Below are positions 1-8,916 of a stretch of DNA of 64,000 nt, one piece after another. The DNA is from Lysinibacillus sp. B2A1 (lineage in GTDB: Bacteria; Bacillota; Bacilli; Bacillales_A; Planococcaceae). The position numbers were made by a program, and so were the translations under genes. A model generated the notes under the pieces. That model searched no databases, was not told the DNA's origin, and worked only from the letters and a program-made list of their open reading frames with translations. Where the stretch lies: assembly GCA_002973635.1 (NCBI GenBank), contig CP027224.1, positions 3,110,501-3,174,500 on the forward strand. The letters are read 5' to 3'. How positions within the stretch are numbered: position 1 is the stretch's first letter; each line of letters starts with the position of its first letter.

Positions 1-1199
1 ATTGTTGTGACTAGAGATTGGTTCACTAATGTAAATGAAGCAATTGTAGAGATGGCAATGATCACGATCATTTCTGGACTTGTTACACCAGCACGAATGG
101 CTGCATCCCCAATAATTAAACCACCTACAACACTTATCGTTCCTCCAATAACAGAGGGAAGCCGTAAACCAGCTTCACGGAATAATTCGAACATTAGTAG
201 CATCAGTAGCATTTCTAGTGAAGAGGGGAGCGGGAGCCCTGTTTTCGCTTGGACAACTGTTGCTAAAAGCTGCAATGGTAGCTGGTTTTGATGGTAGGTT
301 GTCAGGGCTAACCAAAATGCTGGTAACAATAAGCCAATTAAAATACCGGATATCCTTAATAAACGTTCAACAGAACTAAAGATAATAGGGTATTCATTAT
401 CTTCAGCTGATTTTAATAATAGGAATAAATTCACAGGTGTGATAACAGCATATGCTACACCATCAACGAATATAAGAAAACGCCCCCTGATTAATGCTTG
501 TATGGCATAATCAGGACGTCCAGTATAATCGAATTTTGGGAAAAGCTTAGAGTTTTTATTAATACGTTCCATTAATAAATCCCCACTGAACACTATATCT
601 GTATCAACAGATGCCAATTGCTTCTTAATGCCATGTAAAATATCCATATCGACAATATCATCAAAATAAAGAATGGCAACAGTCGTTTTCGAGCGTTTTC
701 CTAGCTCTACTTTTTCGACACAAAAAGAATTAGTCGGTAATCGTTTTCGCAAAAGAGCTATGTTGACACGTATATCCTCAATAAAATTATCTCGGGGTCC
801 CTTTACAAGAACCTCCATTCTCGTTTCCTCAGGATTTCGATTAGGCTTTTTCGCAATATTACTTGCATATAACAATTCCTCTTCCTCAAAATAAAGCAGA
901 AGAAACCCTGTATAGACAAATGTAATGGCCTCCTCTTTGCCCTTAACTTTTTGCAGTGTAGGGACATGGAGTTCCTTTTCAATATTATCTTCCAGCGGAG
1001 CATCTGTTAAATGGTCAAAGAGATACTGAACGCGCTTTATAATGACTTCATTCAGTAGCTGCTGGTCAATCATCGAATCACAGGTAACGAAATGTACTTT
1101 CTGCTGATTAAATGTATATTCTTGAAACTGAATATCTGCAGATTTTTGAAATAATTTTTTTAAGGTGCTCAGGTCTATAGCCTTCTCCTGCTGAGGCAT
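1..1199 (-). CDS. Spore germination receptor A subunit, GerA family (3' end outside window)
   Basis: Membrane subunit of a nutrient germinant receptor in the spore inner membrane. My minus-strand translation starts MPQQEKAIDLSTLKK and stays open to the window edge, about 399 codons. It shows the soluble N-terminal domain with family hallmarks (VKGPRDNFIEDIRVN, then ELGKRSKTTVAILYFDDIVD) followed by hydrophobic helices starting near the block LLRISGILIGLLLPAFW. The start ATG overlaps the stop of the upstream B-subunit gene by one base, so the two are probably translationally coupled. The order here is B then A; a C-subunit lipoprotein gene would be expected to the left of the window. Family assignment is firm; the germinant cannot be told. 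Confidence 0.9.
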   Translation of the reverse strand, partial: MPQQEKAIDLSTLKKLFQKSADIQFQEYTFNQQKVHFVTCDSMIDQQLLNEVIIKRVQYLFDHLTDAPLEDNIEKELHVPTLQKVKGKEEAITFVYTGFLLLYFEEEELLYASNIAKKPNRNPEETRMEVLVKGPRDNFIEDIRVNIALLRKRLPTNSFCVEKVELGKRSKTTVAILYFDDIVDMDILHGIKKQLASVDTDIVFSGDLLMERINKNSKLFPKFDYTGRPDYAIQALIRGRFLIFVDGVAYAVITPVNLFLLLKSAEDNEYPIIFSSVERLLRISGILIGLLLPAFWLALTTYHQNQLPLQLLATVVQAKTGLPLPSSLEMLLMLLMFELFREAGLRLPSVIGGTISVVGGLIIGDAAIRAGVTSPEMIVIIAISTIASFTLVNQSLVTT

Positions 1200-2323
1200 T
1201 ATGATTCACCACTTTCCATTTCTTGTTTGTCAGACTTCCCCTTTTTTGAGGATTTATCTGAAAAGAATGCTGCTAGGACGAGAAGAACAGAGATTGCAAA
1301 AAAGAAAATAACAGTAGCTGTTAATATATAGTTCCCTTTCACCTTTAAAAATATGTTTTCATTCAAAATAATTAATGGTAAACAAATAAAGAAAAATGGT
1401 GGAGCAAGCATTTTCCATATTTGCTTTGGATCGCTAGTCATTTTTAATAAATCAGCCACTACATATAAGAGGAAACTCACTCTTATAAATGTTCCAGTAA
1501 GCCATTGATAGATTGAGAAAAAGTCTAAATGCTCTATATAGCGACCGATGGAAACTAAGCCCCATTCCTCATAAGCAGGGTATCTTTGTTTAGCAGCTTC
1601 CACCGGGCCGAATTCTGTAATTGCGCCAATAAGAGGTCCTAAAGTAAGCCCCATTAAAATGAAAAGCATGATGCCAAAATGATACCAGCGGATGCGTTCT
1701 TTATATTGATGCTGTAGAAATAACAACATCAATAACTCAATAAATCCTGAAGTAGGATAAATCATTCCCTTTAGAACAGGTGAAAAGCCATGCTCAAAAA
1801 GGGGAAGTAATAAATGGTATTCCTTCACCTGTATATTCGTAAATGCTACAAAAAAACCAAAGACAACTACCCCAAACAATACAAAAACATTTAAAATAAC
1901 GATTGTTTGTAGACTTGTTGTGACAAGTAAAATACAAAGAATCGTATAAATAAACAACAAAATGATGACTGGAGTTTGCGGTAAAAATGTAGTGTTCACC
2001 CATTGCAGCGTTTCAACCATCGTAAAAGCTGCTAAAATAATCAAATATATTGCGATACTATAAATAACAATTGTTGAGCCAGTTTTTCCAATAGTTCCAT
2101 CTAACCAATCTCTAATGGGCTCTTGTTTTGACTTCGATTGAATATAAACTAACAAAAATAGCCAGAAGAATATAATCACTGCTCCTATTATCACGGATAC
2201 CCACCCATCTCTTTTGGCAACGTCAAGCAGCGGTGGAATAATCGTCACATGGTTTTTTAAGCCAATAACAGTCATAGATAAGAAAATAACATGTAAAATA
2301 CTGATTGATCCTACACCTTTCAT
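1199..2323 (-). CDS. Spore germination receptor B subunit, GerAB/YndE-type permease
   Basis: A 374-residue polytopic protein with about ten hydrophobic segments, the length and layout of the endospore germination permease family (APC superfamily fold), which supplies the membrane-embedded part of GerA-type receptors. The start ATG has a GAGGG ribosome site 8 bases upstream. The C-terminus is a short charged tail (KSSKKGKSDKQEMESGES). It overlaps the A-subunit gene by one base, so they form one operon transcribed leftward, presumably late in sporulation in the forespore (known for the family; no sigma-G promoter was resolved here). Confidence 0.9.
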   Translation of the reverse strand: MKGVGSISILHVIFLSMTVIGLKNHVTIIPPLLDVAKRDGWVSVIIGAVIIFFWLFLLVYIQSKSKQEPIRDWLDGTIGKTGSTIVIYSIAIYLIILAAFTMVETLQWVNTTFLPQTPVIILLFIYTILCILLVTTSLQTIVILNVFVLFGVVVFGFFVAFTNIQVKEYHLLLPLFEHGFSPVLKGMIYPTSGFIELLMLLFLQHQYKERIRWYHFGIMLFILMGLTLGPLIGAITEFGPVEAAKQRYPAYEEWGLVSIGRYIEHLDFFSIYQWLTGTFIRVSFLLYVVADLLKMTSDPKQIWKMLAPPFFFICLPLIILNENIFLKVKGNYILTATVIFFFAISVLLVLAAFFSDKSSKKGKSDKQEMESGES

Positions 2324-2441
2324 ATGAAAACCCTCTATCGTTAATTGATACCAATTAGTTTTGACAAAAAGTGAGCGGTTTATAAGTACGTTGACATTCT
2401 CTCAAAAGGAGAATTGTTGAATGGTGCAAGCTATTGAAAAA

Positions 2442-2477
2442 GCGAGGAACTTGACGTATATACATCAAATTCCTCGC
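2442..2477 (-). terminator. Rho-independent terminator after rsiV-like gene
   Basis: A 13-bp stem with one G-U pair (GCGAGGAACTTGA against TCAAATTCCTCGC). On the minus strand it is followed by TTTTT, on the plus strand by a T run a few bases on. It separates the anti-sigma gene from the germination operon. Confidence 0.75.
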
Positions 2478-2494
2478 ATCTTGAATTTTTTTGT

Positions 2495-3385
2495 TTAGTG
2501 AATATATTGCATACTTACAAGATCATTTTTTAACACATTGGTTGGGATTTCGAATTCAACAACGCCCATATAACCAGGAGCAACTTCGTATTTATCGAAG
2601 GAAATTACAAGCTTCCCTTTATCTGAAATATAGAATTGTTGCTCAGCGTTAATTGTTTTAAACTCTTCCATAAGCTCCTCATCAGAGAGACCTGCACCTT
2701 TTACCCAATATACTTTCTCTTGGTTGGAGGCAGCAATTTGTTCCTGCATTTGTTCCTTAATATTATCACTTATAGTTTGAATATAATGATCGTCTTTAAA
2801 GAGCATTGGAAGTGTAATTAAAATTTCATTTTCTTTATCAATCGTATCATAGTGCATAACTGTAGAAGACGATCCGACTGTATTTACGATATAACGTCCA
2901 ATTGATAGGATTTGGTCATTATCAGTTTTAATGTCATAGCCGCTGTCTACTCCTAAATGGCCTCCTCCATTTGCCTTCAAATCTCCGACCTCGGTGATAA
3001 AGTTATCGTAGAGGGCTTTACCTTCTGCACGGTATTTTTCGTTTAAAGTATTAGCAAGTTTTTGATTTTCAAGATTTTCAATAGAGGGCACCGTAATGTT
3101 CGCATCGTATGTGTCCTCAGCTACTTCATATTCCGTCCATGTTAAAACCTTCACAACACTACCAACTACAGGGATTTCAGAAAGTGTACGTGCCATTGCA
3201 GGACTGACATTTAACCCTGCTGTAAAAAGCATAGCGGCCGCTGCTGAACCAAGTAACCATTGTGGCGCTCGTTTTTTTCTCTTCTTTTTCCCTTGATGTA
3301 ATGCACGTTCAACTACAAAATCAAGCTCCTTTGGAATGGGTACTTTATTATATTGCTTTTCTAGGTCTTTTAATTTTTCATCCAT
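2495..3385 (-). CDS. rsiV: Anti-sigma factor, RsiV-like (DUF3298 C-terminal domain)
   Basis: A single-pass membrane protein that would hold the adjacent ECF sigma factor. Residues 1-40 are cytoplasmic and basic, a membrane segment lies at about 42-60 (WLLGSAAAAMLFTAGL), and the extracellular part ends in the DUF3298 signature (VISFDKYEVAPGYMGVVEFE). B. subtilis RsiV has this plan and is destroyed by regulated proteolysis when it binds lysozyme; that role here is an inference. The start overlaps the sigma gene by 8 bases, typical of a coupled sigma/anti-sigma pair. No oatA-like acetyltransferase gene follows, unlike B. subtilis, so the regulon may differ. The symbol marks homology of type, not proven orthology. 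Confidence 0.75.
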   Translation of the reverse strand: MDEKLKDLEKQYNKVPIPKELDFVVERALHQGKKKRKKRAPQWLLGSAAAAMLFTAGLNVSPAMARTLSEIPVVGSVVKVLTWTEYEVAEDTYDANITVPSIENLENQKLANTLNEKYRAEGKALYDNFITEVGDLKANGGGHLGVDSGYDIKTDNDQILSIGRYIVNTVGSSSTVMHYDTIDKENEILITLPMLFKDDHYIQTISDNIKEQMQEQIAASNQEKVYWVKGAGLSDEELMEEFKTINAEQQFYISDKGKLVISFDKYEVAPGYMGVVEFEIPTNVLKNDLVSMQYIH

Positions 3386-3902
3386 GTGCTGTTTCTCCCT
3401 TCACATCTTGCAATTGTATTTTCAGAAGCTTTAGCGCCTTATAAAGACGCGATTTGGCTGTACTCAGCTTTATGTTAAGGATAGTGGCAACATCAGCGAG
3501 CTTTAAATCTTCAAAATAGTGTAAAATGACTACTTCACGATACATTTGAGGTAACTCGTCCAATGCATGCTCTAAGTCAACATTTTCATAGACGTCCTCC
3601 TGAGCAGGTGTTAAATATTGCATTGTATCATCGTCTGTCACTTGTAAGCGTTTATGCTTACGTAAAAAATCTATGGCTGTCCGTACGACAATCTTATAAA
3701 ACCAGCTTTTCATATACTCGACATTTTCGAGGCGATGGAGCGAAAGCATAGCTTTTTGGATACTGTCCTGTACGACATCTAGTGCGTCCTGTTCATTTTT
3801 TGTATAGCTATACGCGAGCAAATAAAATCGCTCTTTTTGTTCACGAATGAATTGGACAAACACCTCTTCATGTTGAAATGCATTTCTTGTTTTCATGTCC
3901 AA
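3378..3902 (-). CDS. sigV: ECF RNA polymerase sigma factor, SigV-like
   Basis: A 174-residue sigma-70 family protein of ECF type: region 2 at about residues 17-85 (FYLLAYSYTKNEQDALDVVQ, then SWFYKIVVRTAIDFLRK) and region 4 at about 110-165 (LPQMYREVVILHYFEDLKLA, then LNIKLSTAKSRLYKALKLL). It directs transcription of an extracytoplasmic stress regulon when released by the downstream anti-sigma factor. Start choice is ambiguous: TTG at 3902 lies 5 bases from AAGGAG, ATG at 3896 lies 11 bases from it. An ECF-type promoter sits just upstream, so the gene probably activates itself. Confidence 0.85.
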   Translation of the reverse strand: MDMKTRNAFQHEEVFVQFIREQKERFYLLAYSYTKNEQDALDVVQDSIQKAMLSLHRLENVEYMKSWFYKIVVRTAIDFLRKHKRLQVTDDDTMQYLTPAQEDVYENVDLEHALDELPQMYREVVILHYFEDLKLADVATILNIKLSTAKSRLYKALKLLKIQLQDVKGETAHG

Positions 3903-3942
3903 AGAAGCTCCTTTTTAACATTTTCAAATTGTATACAACTAC

Positions 3943-3970
3943 TAGACGTATGGAGAGACAAAAAAAGTTG
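3943..3970 (-). promoter_or_regulatory. Putative ECF-sigma autoregulatory promoter
   Basis: On the minus strand CAACTTTTTTT is followed about 16 bases later by CGTCTA. An AAC-containing -35 with a CGTC -10 is the usual ECF pattern. It lies about 45 bases upstream of the sigma gene start, as expected for self-activation. Confidence 0.55.
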
Positions 3971-4369
3971 ATGATATTTAAAAACTTACCCTAATATGAG
4001 ATAAGTTTTATCATTTCAATGTAGCTACATACTAAATTAGGCAATCTTCAATCTTCAATCTTCAATCTTCATAAACTGGACTATTACATAAATCCCACAT
4101 ATAAAGAGAGCACCATAGTCATAATCTAAATGTCCAAAGTATATAAACATAAGGAGGGCATACAATTGCCTTGCTTAATTACATTCATTGCGATTTATCG
4201 TAGCTAAATGAAAGTTAGCTGTAAATATCCGTCGACAAAATGAAATAGTATGTAAGCATTATGATTCTATTGCAATTCTACAAAAAACAAAAATATTCTA
4301 TTTTAAGTATTGTTTTTAGTGTATTATGTAGATAATGATGTTTTTTACGTAAAGGGGACGTGATGACAT
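3971..4369. other. Intergenic region without a gene
   Basis: AT-rich spacer between the divergent sigma gene and the small plus-strand gene. It holds a 7-bp perfect tandem repeat (listed separately). Many short runs of A/T near 4260-4340 could hold the plus-strand promoter, but none was clear enough to call. Confidence 0.5.
4043..4070. repeat. Short tandem repeat, 4 x 7 bp
   Basis: Four perfect head-to-tail copies of AATCTTC. A simple intergenic repeat that could vary in copy number through slippage. Confidence 0.9.
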
Positions 4370-4795
4370 TTGAGTTTAACAAATCATCTCAGAGTGTTTA
4401 TTTGTGTAGTGTTTATGGGTGTATTAGTGGGGTATGTTTTTAATGCCAAAAAGGATATAACGGACAATGAATATATTGAAGTAGTCAAAGAAGGATATTT
4501 GTCCAATTTTTCAGATGTAACGGTTCGTAATGCATTTAATTATGCGTTTTTTGAACCTTATTGGCGATATTATGAGGCAAAAACAGGGGAGCATGTTGTC
4601 GAATTATCAGGTGATATTACGTTTCAAGGGAAAAAAGGACATGCCATATTACAATTTGTTGTAGACGAACAAAACATGGCATTTTCTGCTCATGCGATGA
4701 AGTTTAATGATGATGTGTTAAGTGTTGAGCAAAAAAACAATTTGATTGGCATGGTTTATAAGACTTGGCAGATGAAGCAGCTTGCTTATCAATAA
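4370..4795 (+). CDS. Small membrane-anchored protein of unknown function
   Basis: 141 residues with one N-terminal membrane segment or uncleaved signal (residues 8-23, RVFICVVFMGVLVGYV) and an extracellular domain. The segment ITDNEYIEVVKEGYLSNF then ...FFEPYWRYYEAKTGEHVVEL... resembles a C-terminal domain I recall from Firmicute zinc-ribbon membrane proteins; here the zinc ribbon is absent. That resemblance is from memory and uncertain. The start is TTG with GGGG 12 bases upstream, an unremarkable site. The stop codon lies in a small hairpin (GCTTA, TCAA loop, TAAGC) followed by T6, perhaps its terminator. Confidence 0.7.
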   Translation: MSLTNHLRVFICVVFMGVLVGYVFNAKKDITDNEYIEVVKEGYLSNFSDVTVRNAFNYAFFEPYWRYYEAKTGEHVVELSGDITFQGKKGHAILQFVVDEQNMAFSAHAMKFNDDVLSVEQKNNLIGMVYKTWQMKQLAYQ

Positions 4796-4870
4796 GCTTT
4801 TTTATTTTATAAAAAATGCATCCTATATTACAGTAGAAAGGGGAGTCTACAGAGAGAGAGGATGTTTTCA

Positions 4871-5863
4871 ATGAAGTTAAGTATTTTAGATCAAATGCCT
4901 ATACCGAAAGGTCACACGGCTGAGGAGGCATTTCAACGTACAGAACAATTGGCATTTTTAGGTGAAGCGCTTGGCTATCATCGTATGTGGCTAGCGGAAC
5001 ACCATAATAGTAACTCATTGGCAAGCTCTGCTCCAGAAGTTACAGCTGCTTTTTTAGCTGCGAAAACGAAGCGACTTCGTATTGGTACTGGTGGAGTGAT
5101 GATGATGCACTACTCACCGTATAAGCTAGCAGAGGTCTTTAAAACATTAAGTGGCTTGGCACCTAATCGAATAGACTTTGGTGTTGGCAGAGCCCCTGGT
5201 GGCGATCATGCCGCTATTTATGCACTAGCAGAAGGGCGAAGACAGCGTTTTACGGAGCAATATGACAAGTTTGAAATTATATTAAAATTGATGAATAACC
5301 AAAAGACGGGCGAATATGTCTATGATCAGGTTATAGCAGCTCCCGTTGATATTCAGTTACCTGAGGCATGGTTGCTGGGGTCTAGCGGACAAAGTGCGAT
5401 GCAGGCAGGACAGCTTGGTGTGGGCTATTCATATGCTCAATTTTTTACAGGCAATATGTCAAAGGATATTTTCGATTCTTATAGAGCTTACTTTACTCCT
5501 TCCTATTACATGGAAAATTCTCAAATTATCGTTACCTATGCTGCAACTGTTGCAGATACCTTAGAGGAAGCAGAATATTTGGCTAAGCCTATTGATATTA
5601 CACGGTTGCACTTGATGAAAGGGCAAATCATTCAAGGAATGTCACCCGACGAGGCAAAGGATTTCCCGCTGACCGAAATGGATAAAATGTCAATTGCGAA
5701 TAATCGCAAGGCTAATCTTGTAGGAACACCTAAGGAAATCGCTGACTTTTTAGTAGCAGAGCAAGAGCACTATGGCTTTGACGAAGTTATGCTGAACTGC
5801 AACCAATATGAACAAGAAAGTCGCATGAATTGCTATAAGCTACTTGCTAAAGAATTATTATAG
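4871..5863 (+). CDS. Luciferase-like flavin-dependent monooxygenase (LLM class)
   Basis: A 330-residue TIM-barrel flavoprotein of the bacterial-luciferase-like family, subgroup MsnO8/YceB-type: N-terminal MKLSILDQMPI, then AEHHNS, IGTGGVMMMHYSPYKLAE and RIDFGVGRAPGGD, all conserved positions. These enzymes use FMNH2 and oxygen on small organic substrates; the substrate here is unknown. ATG 4871 is preferred over 4862 because the AGAGAGAGAGG ribosome site ends 9 bases before it and family members begin at this Met. It stands alone between a small unknown gene and a convergent radical SAM gene. Confidence 0.88.
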   Translation: MKLSILDQMPIPKGHTAEEAFQRTEQLAFLGEALGYHRMWLAEHHNSNSLASSAPEVTAAFLAAKTKRLRIGTGGVMMMHYSPYKLAEVFKTLSGLAPNRIDFGVGRAPGGDHAAIYALAEGRRQRFTEQYDKFEIILKLMNNQKTGEYVYDQVIAAPVDIQLPEAWLLGSSGQSAMQAGQLGVGYSYAQFFTGNMSKDIFDSYRAYFTPSYYMENSQIIVTYAATVADTLEEAEYLAKPIDITRLHLMKGQIIQGMSPDEAKDFPLTEMDKMSIANNRKANLVGTPKEIADFLVAEQEHYGFDEVMLNCNQYEQESRMNCYKLLAKELL

Positions 5864-5871
5864 AAACATAA

Positions 5872-5910
5872 AATGTCCAATGCTTGTTGATTTCCGCATT
5901 GGACATTTTT
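5872..5910. terminator. Bidirectional terminator between convergent genes
   Basis: AAATGTCCAATGC and GCATTGGACATTT form a 13-bp stem followed by a T run on the plus strand and preceded by an A-rich segment (T-rich on the minus). It serves the monooxygenase gene and the convergent yfkAB gene. Confidence 0.85.
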
Positions 5911-7092
5911 TTATATTTTAGCAGAGCCACTAACAAACTCCGCTCCTTTATAATACATATTTTTAACAAGCACGTTTGGACCTAAGCATCTGACTGCTGG
6001 ACAATGACAGTTAAGTGACTTTGCTAAATCCGTGGACATCCATTTGTCAAAAATAGCTGGTAACTCATCCTTCACAATATTGCCAAGTGCTGGTGTATCG
6101 CCAAAGTCTGTGACAATAACATCACCTGAGAAAATATTGATATTTAAGCGAGAGCGACCATCTGGATCATTACGCATCGTAACATTTTTTGCTTCTCTTA
6201 ATCGTTTCAAAAGCAGTTGATCTTTTTCATTTATACTACAAGGATAGAAAGGTAGGGTACCAAATAGCATCCATGTGTTTTCATCTCGAACATCCAGCAG
6301 ATGATGAATCGCATCACGAGTTTCCTCTAGTGATAAAGAGGTAAGGGCACTGGCAAAATCAGAAGGGTATGTATCTGAATCTTGCATCTTTGGGAACTCA
6401 GTCATACCAGCGAATCCGCTATCATACATAGGGTGAATTTCATGCCTAGCACACCCCATTTCCTCAATGACTTGCTTATGAATCTTCTCTAAGTAAGGTA
6501 ATGTTTTTTTGTTCAGCATTGTCTCAGCTGATACCAATACCCCCATTTCAGATAGAGCCTTAGCATTTTTAATCATGTTATCAAACAATGCTTCTCTTTG
6601 TTCTCTAGTAGGTTTTCTTTTCATCATGCCAAAACCTACATCAATAAATTCATCTACAGTTCCCCAGTTATGAGATATGTGTAGTACATCTAAATAGGGT
6701 GCTATGAGTTTGTATCTCTCTAAGTCTAATGTCAGATTAGAATTTATTTGAGTTTTTACTCCACGCTTATGGGCATATTTCAATAAAGGCAGTACATAGT
6801 TTTCTACAGATTTGAGAGACATCATAGGCTCTCCTCCAGTAATACTCATGGAGCGTAAGTGAGGTATCTCCTCTAATCTTTGTAGTAGTAGCTCTATTGG
6901 AAGTCCTTTAGCATCTTTGTGTGACAAGGTATGACCTACAGCACAGTGGGAGCATCTCATGTTACAGAGGTTTGTAGTGGTAAATTCAATATTGGAAAGA
7001 GTGAGCTGTCCATGCTGTTCTATGTCGAGGTAAGACTCCCATGCATCATTTTGAGGTGTAACTTTGGAGATGGTATTAATCTGTTCATTCAT
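5911..7092 (-). CDS. yfkAB: Radical SAM / CxCxxxxC protein, YfkAB type, with a replaced N-terminus
   Basis: 393 residues. The radical SAM Fe4S4 motif is CNMRCSHC (Cx3Cx2C, near residues 43-50), followed by the SAM-binding SITGGEP, and the C-terminal CHCPAVRC motif that names the YfkAB family. The biochemical role of the family is unknown to me. The start ATG has AGGAG 7 bases upstream. Oddity: the first nine residues (MNEQINTIS) and the whole 5' leader appear to come from the adjacent recombinase element; a second candidate start (MTTLQK) for the same gene lies at 8935 on the same strand, 1.85 kb upstream. The joint falls at the codons for KVTPQN, so the frame is preserved. Confidence 0.9.
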   Translation of the reverse strand: MNEQINTISKVTPQNDAWESYLDIEQHGQLTLSNIEFTTTNLCNMRCSHCAVGHTLSHKDAKGLPIELLLQRLEEIPHLRSMSITGGEPMMSLKSVENYVLPLLKYAHKRGVKTQINSNLTLDLERYKLIAPYLDVLHISHNWGTVDEFIDVGFGMMKRKPTREQREALFDNMIKNAKALSEMGVLVSAETMLNKKTLPYLEKIHKQVIEEMGCARHEIHPMYDSGFAGMTEFPKMQDSDTYPSDFASALTSLSLEETRDAIHHLLDVRDENTWMLFGTLPFYPCSINEKDQLLLKRLREAKNVTMRNDPDGRSRLNINIFSGDVIVTDFGDTPALGNIVKDELPAIFDKWMSTDLAKSLNCHCPAVRCLGPNVLVKNMYYKGAEFVSGSAKI

Positions 7093-7094
7093 TT

Positions 7095-7138
7095 CAATTA
7101 CTCCTATCTATTAAATACTTCTTTATTATGAGTAATTG
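7095..7138. promoter_or_regulatory. Inverted repeat over the yfkAB ribosome site
   Basis: CAATTACTC (7095-7103) and GAGTAATTG (7130-7138) are perfect 9-bp arms. The left arm covers the AGGAG site of yfkAB, so a hairpin or a bound protein could limit its translation or transcription. Confidence 0.45.
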
Positions 7139-7179
7139 GAGTAACATATGTCAATGTATCCGTCTGTTGTAAAAAACAA

Positions 7180-7207
7180 TGCAATATGGAATGTAATAAA
7201 TATTGCA
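7180..7207. promoter_or_regulatory. Inverted repeat between yfkAB and the recombinase gene
   Basis: TGCAATAT and ATATTGCA, 8-bp perfect arms 12 bases apart, in the divergent promoter region of the element. A candidate operator for recombinase control; no partner repressor is encoded here. Confidence 0.4.
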
Positions 7208-7274
7208 TCTACTTAAGAGCAAGTAATAAATGGTATATTACATAGATAAACATATCAGGAGATGAAGTTTAAAG

Positions 7275-8873
7275 ATGGCAAAGGAGAAAAGAAATCAAGT
7301 CCTAGGATATGTCAGGAAGTCAAGACTCAAGGACTCAAAAGGAATGGAGATTGACAGACAGATTGAGCTGTTAGAGGACTATGCAGAACAACATAAACTA
7401 GATGTAAAAATATATGCTGAGCAGAGTAGCTCAGAGGATTGGGAAGGTAGGCCACAATTACAAGCTATGCTAATAGAGCTACAGATAGGTATATATGATG
7501 GGGTCCTAGTAACAGACCAAGATAGGATTGTGAGGGATAACTTTGATTTTCTAAAGTTTATAAAGATATTAGCTAACAATGGCTTACTATTGTATACACT
7601 CAACAAAGTCTATAACCCATTAGATGATGGTGATGCTTTCTTCTTAGGTTTACAGGGTGAGATGGATACTAGGCTAATGAAAATTACTAAGAGAAAGCTC
7701 AAAAGAGGTAGAATACAGGCTATTAACAAAGGAGTTTACTTTGGAATTGCTCCATATGGATATACTAAGGATACCGATAAGCACTTATTACCTTTAGAGA
7801 ATGAGGCTCAAGTTGTTAAAGACGTCTTTGATATGTATGTTAATCAGGGACTTAATCAAGCTGAGATATGTGAGCAGTTGACTCTGAAAGGTAAGAAGTC
7901 TAGAAAAGGTAAAGCCTTTACTCCTAGAGCCACCTCCCTAATATTATCTAATGTAGCTTATAAAGGTATTGTACATTATGAAATGGAGGGAGAGCCTGTT
8001 ATGCATGTAGAGGAGGCTCATCCTGCTTTAGTAGATGAGAATACATGGGATAAAGCGCAGCAGATAAGAAAGGTCAAAAGGAAAGTACCTCAGCAGTCAC
8101 AGAGAGGAATATATACTTTATCTAGACTGTTAATATGTCTTGAGTGTAAGCAAACCTTATCTTTTTGTATGAAATACAATAACAGAAAAGGTAGAGCCAA
8201 ACTAGATAAGGACAGTAGGGATCTTTATATATTAAATTGCTATTCAAGTAAAGGGCAGAGAGCTAGGACTGAGTGGAATGAGTCAGGTAAAACTAGATGT
8301 AAAAACAATGGAGTTAGGGCAAATAGGATTGAGGAGGCTTTGTTTGCTAAGCTCAAAGAAAATCTAAAAGACATAAATGATAGAATTAGTGCTGTAGTAT
8401 CAGGTGAGATAGATGTAATATCTGTTGTAGAGAAAAAACAGCAGGAACTAACTATACAGCATATCAAGCTAGATGAAGAAAAGAAAAGGATACAAGATGG
8501 ATACAAAGCAGGTATCTATGAGGCCGAAGAGGCTATTGCGGAGATAAAAAGAATAAAGGAGCAACAGAAAGCTATACAGCAGGAGTTAAAGAGTATGGAG
8601 GGAGCAGACGTTAAGGAAGTAGTAGATAAGCTACAGGAGCAAAAAAATAAGATACAGTATCTGCTTTCTATGGATATTAAAGCTAATCCAGCTAAGACAA
8701 ACAAGCTGTTACATGAGATTATTGATAAGGTCTACTATTGGAAAGAGCTTACTGATAATGGTGGAGAAACAGACTTTGTAATAATACCTGTATATCACGG
8801 TGAGAGTGGGACTGATGATCTTTACAATAATAAAATACAGGATGAAGCGAAAAAACAAGAATATTTAACCTGA
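7275..8873 (+). CDS. Large serine recombinase (integrase)
   Basis: 532 residues. Residues 8-150 form the resolvase domain with the nucleophile Ser in YVRKSRLKDSKG (about S16) and the conserved VTDQDRIVRD; next is the recombinase domain (GVYFGIAPYGYTK to about 260), a zinc-ribbon with CLEC (about 286-289) and later Cys pairs, then a long coiled coil rich in K/E at about 365-470. This is the architecture of phage and ICE integrases that join attP and attB by double-strand cleavage. ATG 7275 follows AGGAG by 13 bases. Its codon use (many AGG/AGA, CTA, TAC/AAC choices) differs from neighbours, pointing to transfer. No recombination directionality factor is visible. Confidence 0.92.
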   Translation: MAKEKRNQVLGYVRKSRLKDSKGMEIDRQIELLEDYAEQHKLDVKIYAEQSSSEDWEGRPQLQAMLIELQIGIYDGVLVTDQDRIVRDNFDFLKFIKILANNGLLLYTLNKVYNPLDDGDAFFLGLQGEMDTRLMKITKRKLKRGRIQAINKGVYFGIAPYGYTKDTDKHLLPLENEAQVVKDVFDMYVNQGLNQAEICEQLTLKGKKSRKGKAFTPRATSLILSNVAYKGIVHYEMEGEPVMHVEEAHPALVDENTWDKAQQIRKVKRKVPQQSQRGIYTLSRLLICLECKQTLSFCMKYNNRKGRAKLDKDSRDLYILNCYSSKGQRARTEWNESGKTRCKNNGVRANRIEEALFAKLKENLKDINDRISAVVSGEIDVISVVEKKQQELTIQHIKLDEEKKRIQDGYKAGIYEAEEAIAEIKRIKEQQKAIQQELKSMEGADVKEVVDKLQEQKNKIQYLLSMDIKANPAKTNKLLHEIIDKVYYWKELTDNGGETDFVIIPVYHGESGTDDLYNNKIQDEAKKQEYLT

Positions 8874-8916
8874 GAGGTTTGCTCACTCTTTATGTCACTG
8901 TTATTGAAATGGTAAC

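Larger units (their letters stand above)
7066..8916. mobile_element. Minimal integrative element carrying only a large serine recombinase
   Basis: Bounded by two copies of the short core CTTT (7062-7065 and 8917-8920). Left of it lies the body of yfkAB; right of it, on the same strand, lies what looks like the original yfkAB start (AGGAAG, 11 bases, ATG, codons for MTTLQK). Joining the two at the core restores a continuous frame MTTLQKVTPQNDAWESYLD. The element holds one gene, the recombinase, and its left end supplies a new ribosome site, start codon and nine codons to yfkAB. Boundaries are inferred to within a few bases. It may be a remnant of a larger prophage or a true one-gene element. 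Confidence 0.65.
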
